Shown: positions 14,403 through 18,026 of the stretch, one piece after another
Layout: the number at the start of each line of letters is the position of its first letter
How positions within the stretch are numbered: the stretch's first letter is position 1
The notes under the pieces: model-generated
Databases searched by the model: none
Seen by the model: the letters and a program-made list of their open reading frames with translations, nothing else
Told to the model about the DNA's origin: nothing
Source of the DNA: Lachnospiraceae bacterium UBA1683
Lineage (GTDB): Bacteria > Bacillota > Clostridia > Lachnospirales > Lachnospiraceae
NCBI GenBank assembly: GCA_002320245.1
Contig: DCKD01000059.1
Coordinates: forward strand, 1-18,026
Direction of reading: 5' to 3'
Length of the DNA stretch: 18,026 bases
Program-made: the position numbers and the translations under genes

Positions 14403-14411
14403 CTATTTTTA

Positions 14412-14440
14412 TTGAGAATCATAGTCAATTATGTTATCAT
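14412..14440 (+). promoter_or_regulatory. Promoter of the HD hydrolase gene
   Basis: TTGAGA (14412-14417) and TATCAT (14435-14440) are 17 bp apart. The -35 and the first part of the spacer overlap the Fur-like palindrome at 14413-14427. Confidence 0.6.
14413..14427. promoter_or_regulatory. Candidate Fur/PerR-family box between divergent promoters
   Basis: TGAGAATCATAGTCA matches the 7-1-7 Fur consensus TGATAATnATTATCA at 11 of 14 defined positions. It lies over the -35 and spacer of the HD promoter and about 10 bp from the -35 of the SDR promoter, a good place for repression. AT-rich sequence produces such matches by chance, so this is tentative. Confidence 0.3.
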
Positions 14441-14508
14441 TTTCGTAAGGTATACGATTACCTTTGACGAGAATATGGTGGGTGGAAATCCAGGGAGGAT
14501 ACGGAGAA

Positions 14509-15087
14509 ATGATTGACGAGGCGATAGAGTTCGCGACGAGGGCACATGAGGGACAGTTTCGGAAGGGGACGAAAAGACCATATATCGTGCATCCAATCGA
14601 AGTGGCGGATATCGTATCCTCGATGACGGAAGATGAAGAAATTGTCTGTGCGGCAATTTTACATGATACGATTGAGGATTGTATCTGGGTGACGGAAGAG
14701 ATACTGCGGGAAAGGTTCGGAGAGCGGGTGGCACGCCTCGTGGCGGGAGAAAGCGAAGATAAATCCCGGACGTGGGAAGAACGGAAAGGGACGACCATCG
14801 AGCGGCTGCGGACGGCATCGGAGGAGATGCAGATGATTGGGCTGGCGGACAAGCTGTCGAATATGCGGGATATCAACCGGGATTACCCCATGTGTGGGGA
14901 ACGGCTTTGGATGCGGTTCCGGATGCAGAGTAAGTCGGCAATCGGGTGGTATTACAAGGGAGTCCGCGATGCGTTGAAGGAGACGTTTGCAGGTGTGGAG
15001 GCATATGAGGAGTATTGCAGGCTGGTGGCCAAGCATTTTGGGGATGGTCCTGCAACAGTGGACTGGAAAGCAGACAGCGGGGCTTGA
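14509..15087 (+). CDS. HD-domain hydrolase, Mesh1/SpoT-like (putative ppGpp hydrolase)
   Basis: The 192-residue protein consists of a single HD domain. Candidate Mn-binding residues are H28 (in YIVHP), H52-D53 and E56-D57 (LHDTIEDC), and D114 (LADKLSNMRD). The RKGTKRPYIVHP stretch (18-29) is typical of the hydrolase domain of SpoT and of small alarmone hydrolases such as Mesh1. I infer that it removes pyrophosphate from (p)ppGpp, or acts on NADPH as some Mesh1 proteins do. ATG 14509 has GGGAGG (14493-14498) and CGGAG upstream and fits the family start; the frame extends 45 nt further without support. The C-terminal 35 residues are less typical. The ParA-like gene begins 73 nt downstream, probably in the same transcript. 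Confidence 0.85.
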   Translation: MIDEAIEFATRAHEGQFRKGTKRPYIVHPIEVADIVSSMTEDEEIVCAAILHDTIEDCIWVTEEILRERFGERVARLVAGESEDKSRTWEERKGTTIERLRTASEEMQMIGLADKLSNMRDINRDYPMCGERLWMRFRMQSKSAIGWYYKGVRDALKETFAGVEAYEEYCRLVAKHFGDGPATVDWKADSGA

Positions 15088-15160
15088 CAGGACAGACAGC
15101 GGAAGTGACAGAACCGGCAGCCGGATGTCTGGTGAACATAGTGAAAGAAGGAAAAACGAC

Positions 15161-15946
15161 ATGGGAAAGACAAAAGTAATTTGTTTTGCAAATAATAAAG
15201 GTGGCAGCGGAAAATCCACAACCTGTTCCAATGTAGGGTATGGGCTGACGCTTTTGGGGAAAAAGGTACTTCTGGTTGACGGGGATATGCAGTTGAACCT
15301 TTCGCTTTCACTCTTCGATGAAGACAAAGTGCTTGCCTTTGCGCAGAGTGAAAGAAATCTGTATGAGGGAATCAAAAGGCAGGACGATTTGACGGATTAT
15401 ATCATACATTCTGCATTTGAGAATCTGGATTTAATTCCCTCATCTACACTCATGAGCTCCATTGAGTACGAGCTGTTTACAAAGTGGCAGCGGGAGTACA
15501 TTCTGAAAAAGGGGCTTGCAAAGATTCTTGAGTCTGGGGTGTATGATTACATTCTCATTGATGCACCGCCAACACTGGGTGGATGGGTAATGAACATTCT
15601 CTGTGCTTCCGATGAAGTCATTATTCCGGTAGAGTCCACGCCGTGGGGCTTGTTTGGGCTTGGAAATATGTTTGAATTTCTGGAAGAAGTGAAACAGATT
15701 GCCCCGGATTTGAAAATCGGCGGTGTCGTGATTACAAAAGTGGATACACGGAAAAGCTACTTTAAACAGACGCTGGAAGTATTGAAAGAGCTAGAAAATG
15801 TCAAAGTGTTTGACACGGTTATCCGTGTGGACAGCGGAATCGAGTGGTCACAGGACAATCACATTCCGATTATGGCTTATAAGAAGAGCAGCCGCAGTGC
15901 AAAGGAATATATGGAGCTGACGAAAGAACTTGCTGCGGGATTATAA
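15161..15946 (+). CDS. ParA/Soj-type ATPase without a ParB partner
   Basis: The 261-residue protein is a P-loop ATPase of the ParA/MinD group. The deviant Walker A is KGGSGKST (13-20) with signature lysine K13, Walker B is YILIDAPP (130-137) and a switch-like region is VDGDMQLNLS (39-48). Most ParA proteins have DPQGN where this has DMQLN. ATG 15161 is chosen because it begins the ParA fold and has AAGGAAA upstream; the open frame extends 174 nt further through the end of the HD gene. No ParB, parS-like repeat or plasmid gene is visible, so chromosome or plasmid segregation is doubtful. Orphan ParA proteins can place other cellular complexes. The AraC gene follows 14 nt after the stop, indicating one operon. 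Confidence 0.88.
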   Translation: MGKTKVICFANNKGGSGKSTTCSNVGYGLTLLGKKVLLVDGDMQLNLSLSLFDEDKVLAFAQSERNLYEGIKRQDDLTDYIIHSAFENLDLIPSSTLMSSIEYELFTKWQREYILKKGLAKILESGVYDYILIDAPPTLGGWVMNILCASDEVIIPVESTPWGLFGLGNMFEFLEEVKQIAPDLKIGGVVITKVDTRKSYFKQTLEVLKELENVKVFDTVIRVDSGIEWSQDNHIPIMAYKKSSRSAKEYMELTKELAAGL

Positions 15947-15960
15947 GGCAGGTGAAGAGA

Positions 15961-16932
15961 ATGCGTCAGGAATTACTAAAAGAATTGTCTGTGATTACAG
16001 ATGAGGAGCAGCGGATTCTCGATGGACAAAATAATATTGAGCAGAAGCTGTATACAGAAAAAAAGGAGCTGATTGTAGACTGTGACAAATTGCTGCAGAA
16101 GGGCAAACTGATTCAGGTTCGTCCGCATACCCGGTTCATACATTTCCCGAAACACCGGCATAATTATGTGGAAGTAATCCATATGTGTCAGGGGCGGACG
16201 ACACATTATATTGATGGGAATAAAGTTGTGCTGGAGCAGGGCGATTTACTGTTTTTGAATCAGTATGCATGGCAGGAGATACTTCCGGCGGAGGAACAGG
16301 ATATTGCGGTAAATTTTATTGTGCTGCCGGAATTTTTTAACATGGCGTTTTCCATGATGGGGGCGGAGGAGAATCTGCTGAAGGAATTCCTTGTCGGAAC
16401 GTTGTGCGGTAAGGAAGGCGATGAGAGGGCTTCATATTTATATTTTCACGTGGCGGATATCCCAACGATACAGAATCTTGTTGAAAATATGGTCTGGACG
16501 GTTTTTTATGACATGGGAAATGAACGGAGCTGTAATCAGATTACAATGGGGCTGCTCCTGCTGCAGCTTTTGAACTATATGGATAAGATGGAGACCGGCG
16601 GCAGACGTTATGATAACGAGCTTACGGGAAATGTGCTGAATTATATTGAGGAACATTATAAAAACGGCAGTCTTTCCGAACTGGCGGAAATGATGAAATA
16701 TGATGTCTACTGGCTGAGCCGCGAGATAAAAAAAAGAACAGGGAAGACTTATAAGGAGCTGCTGCAGGAAAAACGGATGAATCAGGCGGTGTATCTGTTG
16801 TCCAACAGTAAACTTTCGGTTTCGGATATCATCGAATCGGTCGGGTATGATAACAGCAGTTATTTTTACCGCATTTTCAAAGAAAAATATGGAATGAGTC
16901 CGAAGGAATACCGCGGCAGGAAAGTAAAATAG
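15961..16932 (+). CDS. AraC-family transcriptional regulator with cupin sensor domain
   Basis: This 323-residue protein has an N-terminal cupin-type sensor (about 55-110: HFPKHRHNYVEVIHMCQG and LEQGDLLFLN) and a C-terminal pair of helix-turn-helix motifs (about 219-323: SLSELAEMMKYDVYWLSREIKKRTG, then SDIIESVGYDNSSYFYRIFKEKYGMSPKEYR). The layout is that of sugar-responsive activators such as RhaS/RhaR. ATG 15961 is preferred, with AGGTG 6 nt upstream; an in-frame GTG at 15952 would add three residues. It directly precedes rhaB, whose promoter has a weak -35, so control of rhamnose genes is a reasonable inference. A coiled-coil-like region (about 1-50) precedes the cupin. Confidence 0.93.
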   Translation: MRQELLKELSVITDEEQRILDGQNNIEQKLYTEKKELIVDCDKLLQKGKLIQVRPHTRFIHFPKHRHNYVEVIHMCQGRTTHYIDGNKVVLEQGDLLFLNQYAWQEILPAEEQDIAVNFIVLPEFFNMAFSMMGAEENLLKEFLVGTLCGKEGDERASYLYFHVADIPTIQNLVENMVWTVFYDMGNERSCNQITMGLLLLQLLNYMDKMETGGRRYDNELTGNVLNYIEEHYKNGSLSELAEMMKYDVYWLSREIKKRTGKTYKELLQEKRMNQAVYLLSNSKLSVSDIIESVGYDNSSYFYRIFKEKYGMSPKEYRGRKVK

Positions 16933-16966
16933 AATAAGGTTGTATTTCCAAGGAAGAAATGCAAAT

Positions 16967-17002
16967 AAGGACGTATTTTTAAATAAATAGCGTCCTTTTT
17001 TT
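16967..17002 (+). terminator. Terminator after the ParA-AraC operon
   Basis: AAGGACG (16967-16973) and CGTCCTT (16991-16997) form a 7-bp stem with an AT-rich 17-nt loop, followed by a run of seven T. It separates the regulator operon from rhaB. Confidence 0.85.
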
Positions 17003-17018
17003 GTATTCTTTTACCAAT

Positions 17019-17024
17019 TATAAT
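17019..17024 (+). promoter_or_regulatory. -10 element of the rhaB promoter
   Basis: A consensus TATAAT lies 37 nt before the rhaB start. The -35 position falls in the T-run of the terminator (16996-17001) and is weak, which suits an activator. The palindromic TTCCAAGGAA (16946-16955) upstream could be part of an operator. AAAGGAGG (17048-17053) precedes the start codon. Confidence 0.55.
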
Positions 17025-17060
17025 AGAGCCAGATGAAAAAAAGTATAAAGGAGGCACAAA

Positions 17061-18026
17061 ATGAGCAGGTATTATTTGGCTGTTGATATCGGGGCATCCA
17101 GCGGACGGCATATGCTTGCGTCTGTGGCAGACGGTAAGATACAGCTTGAGGAAGTATATCGTTTCCCGAACGGAATGAAAGACAAGAACGGTACGTTATG
17201 CTGGGATGTGGAAGAGCTGTTCACAGAGATTAAAAATGGCTTGAAAAAATGTAAAGAACTCGGAAAAATTCCGGCTACGATGGGAATCGACACGTGGGCG
17301 GTAGATTATGTTCTGCTTGACGGTGAAGATAAAATTCTGGGAGATACGGTCGGATATCGTGACAGACGCACAAATGGGATGGATAATCTGGTATATGAGA
17401 AAATACCATTGGACAGGCTATATGCAAGAACGGGAATCCAGAAACTAATGATTAATACAATCTACCAGTTGATGGCAGTGAAAGAGAAGTATCCCGAACA
17501 GCTTGAGAAAGCGGAGTCCCTGCTGATGATTCCGGATTATTTCCATTATCTGCTGACCGGAGTAAAGAAAATGGAATATACAAATGCGACGACAACACAG
17601 CTTGTATCGCCGGAGACAAATGACTGGGATTATGAGCTGATTGATTTACTTGGGTATCATAAGGAATTGTTCCTGCCGGTATCTATGCCGGGGACAGTTG
17701 TCGGCAATTTCACGAAAGAGATTCAGGAAGAGGTTGGATTTGACTGTACAGTTGTTCTTCCGGCAACACACGACACCGGTTCCGCAGTACTGGCAGTTCC
17801 GACAAACGATGACAATGTAATCTATATCAGTTCCGGTACTTGGTCGCTGATGGGAATTGAGCGGAAAGAGGCAGACTGTTCCATGGAGAGTATGAAGGCA
17901 AACTTTACAAATGAAGGCGGCTATGACCATCGGTTCCGGTTCCTGAAAAATATCATGGGACTGTGGATGATTCAGTCCGTAAAGAAAGAGTTCACGGAAG
18001 ATTTGTCTTTTGCGGAAATCTGTGCG
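17061..18026 (+). CDS. rhaB: Rhamnulokinase, N-terminal part (cut by window end)
   Basis: The first 322 residues of a FGGY-family sugar kinase are present, and the frame is open to the window edge. RhaB phosphorylates L-rhamnulose to L-rhamnulose 1-phosphate, which aldolase then splits to dihydroxyacetone phosphate and lactaldehyde. Signatures are the N-terminal phosphate loop DIGASSGRHM (9-18), GIDTWAVDYVLLD (about 75-87), GYRDRRT, ATHDTGSAVLAVP and SSGTWSLMGIE, the last being typical of rhamnulokinases rather than xylulose or glycerol kinases. Full family length is about 470-490 residues, so roughly a third is missing. ATG 17061 has a strong AAAGGAGG. A fuculokinase is less likely given the RhaB-like start and GTWSLMG motif. 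Confidence 0.93.
   Translation, partial: MSRYYLAVDIGASSGRHMLASVADGKIQLEEVYRFPNGMKDKNGTLCWDVEELFTEIKNGLKKCKELGKIPATMGIDTWAVDYVLLDGEDKILGDTVGYRDRRTNGMDNLVYEKIPLDRLYARTGIQKLMINTIYQLMAVKEKYPEQLEKAESLLMIPDYFHYLLTGVKKMEYTNATTTQLVSPETNDWDYELIDLLGYHKELFLPVSMPGTVVGNFTKEIQEEVGFDCTVVLPATHDTGSAVLAVPTNDDNVIYISSGTWSLMGIERKEADCSMESMKANFTNEGGYDHRFRFLKNIMGLWMIQSVKKEFTEDLSFAEICA

Noticed and set aside
14659..15375. 238-codon minus-strand open frame
   Set aside because: It is the antisense shadow of the HD hydrolase and ParA genes, with a Pro/Leu/Ser-rich translation and no initiation signal.
1..18026. CRISPR array, tRNA, rRNA, transposase or phage genes
   Set aside because: I found no regular spaced repeats, tRNA-like cloverleaf with a plausible CCA or anticodon context, rRNA-like sequence, or transposase/integrase motif. 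The cloverleaf-like fold in copy 2 lacks tRNA signature bases.

Overview
The window looks like chromosomal DNA of a gut-type, low-to-mid GC Firmicute, most likely a member of the Lachnospiraceae (Clostridia). The reasons are the gene content: a two-subunit Fe-S L-serine dehydratase, a PfoR-type EIIC protein, a PduB-type shell protein, rhamnulokinase with an AraC regulator, and clostridial HflX, SDR and RelA/SpoT-domain proteins. Strong AGGAGG-type ribosome binding sites and GTG as well as ATG starts agree. This is inference from gene content and style, not from a database match.

Layout. 1-121 is the end of an unidentified AT-rich gene, followed by a terminator. 450-4247 is a three-gene export operon: a MacB/LolD-type ATPase, a secreted Ig-like (CARDB/S-layer-like) surface protein with a C-terminal anchor, and a MacB/FtsX permease. 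Its promoter carries 11-bp-phased direct repeats typical of OmpR-family response regulators. 4355-6025 is the sdaAB-sdaAA operon for serine deamination, flanked on both sides by matching GGAA-loop hairpins. 6008-6758 holds two MITE-like inverted-repeat elements with the same ends and different cores, around a small conserved-looking minus-strand gene. 6889-7944 is an orphan PfoR-like EIIC membrane protein. 8052-8765 is a single-domain (p)ppGpp synthetase. 8844-12563 appears to be an operon of a Zn/Cd-type P1B ATPase without an N-terminal metal-binding domain, a TPR lipoprotein and HflX.

The minus-strand block 12621-14347 contains a PduB-like microcompartment shell protein with a long, strongly structured leader, and an SDR oxidoreductase (FabG/YmfI-like). 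Divergent from the SDR are a Mesh1/SpoT-type HD hydrolase (14509-15087), an orphan ParA-type ATPase (15161-15946) and an AraC-family regulator (15961-16932). After a terminator comes the start of rhaB (rhamnulokinase), which is cut by the window end.

Two themes link the genes. First, rhamnose use (AraC regulator, RhaB) and PduB fit a route from deoxyhexose to 1,2-propanediol inside a microcompartment, but PduB stands alone here. Second, an alarmone synthetase, a putative alarmone hydrolase and the ribosome-associated GTPase HflX all lie within about 7 kb. I found no clear undescribed defence or mobile system. The least explained structures are the paired inverted-repeat elements, the hairpins around the sda operon and the leader upstream of pduB.
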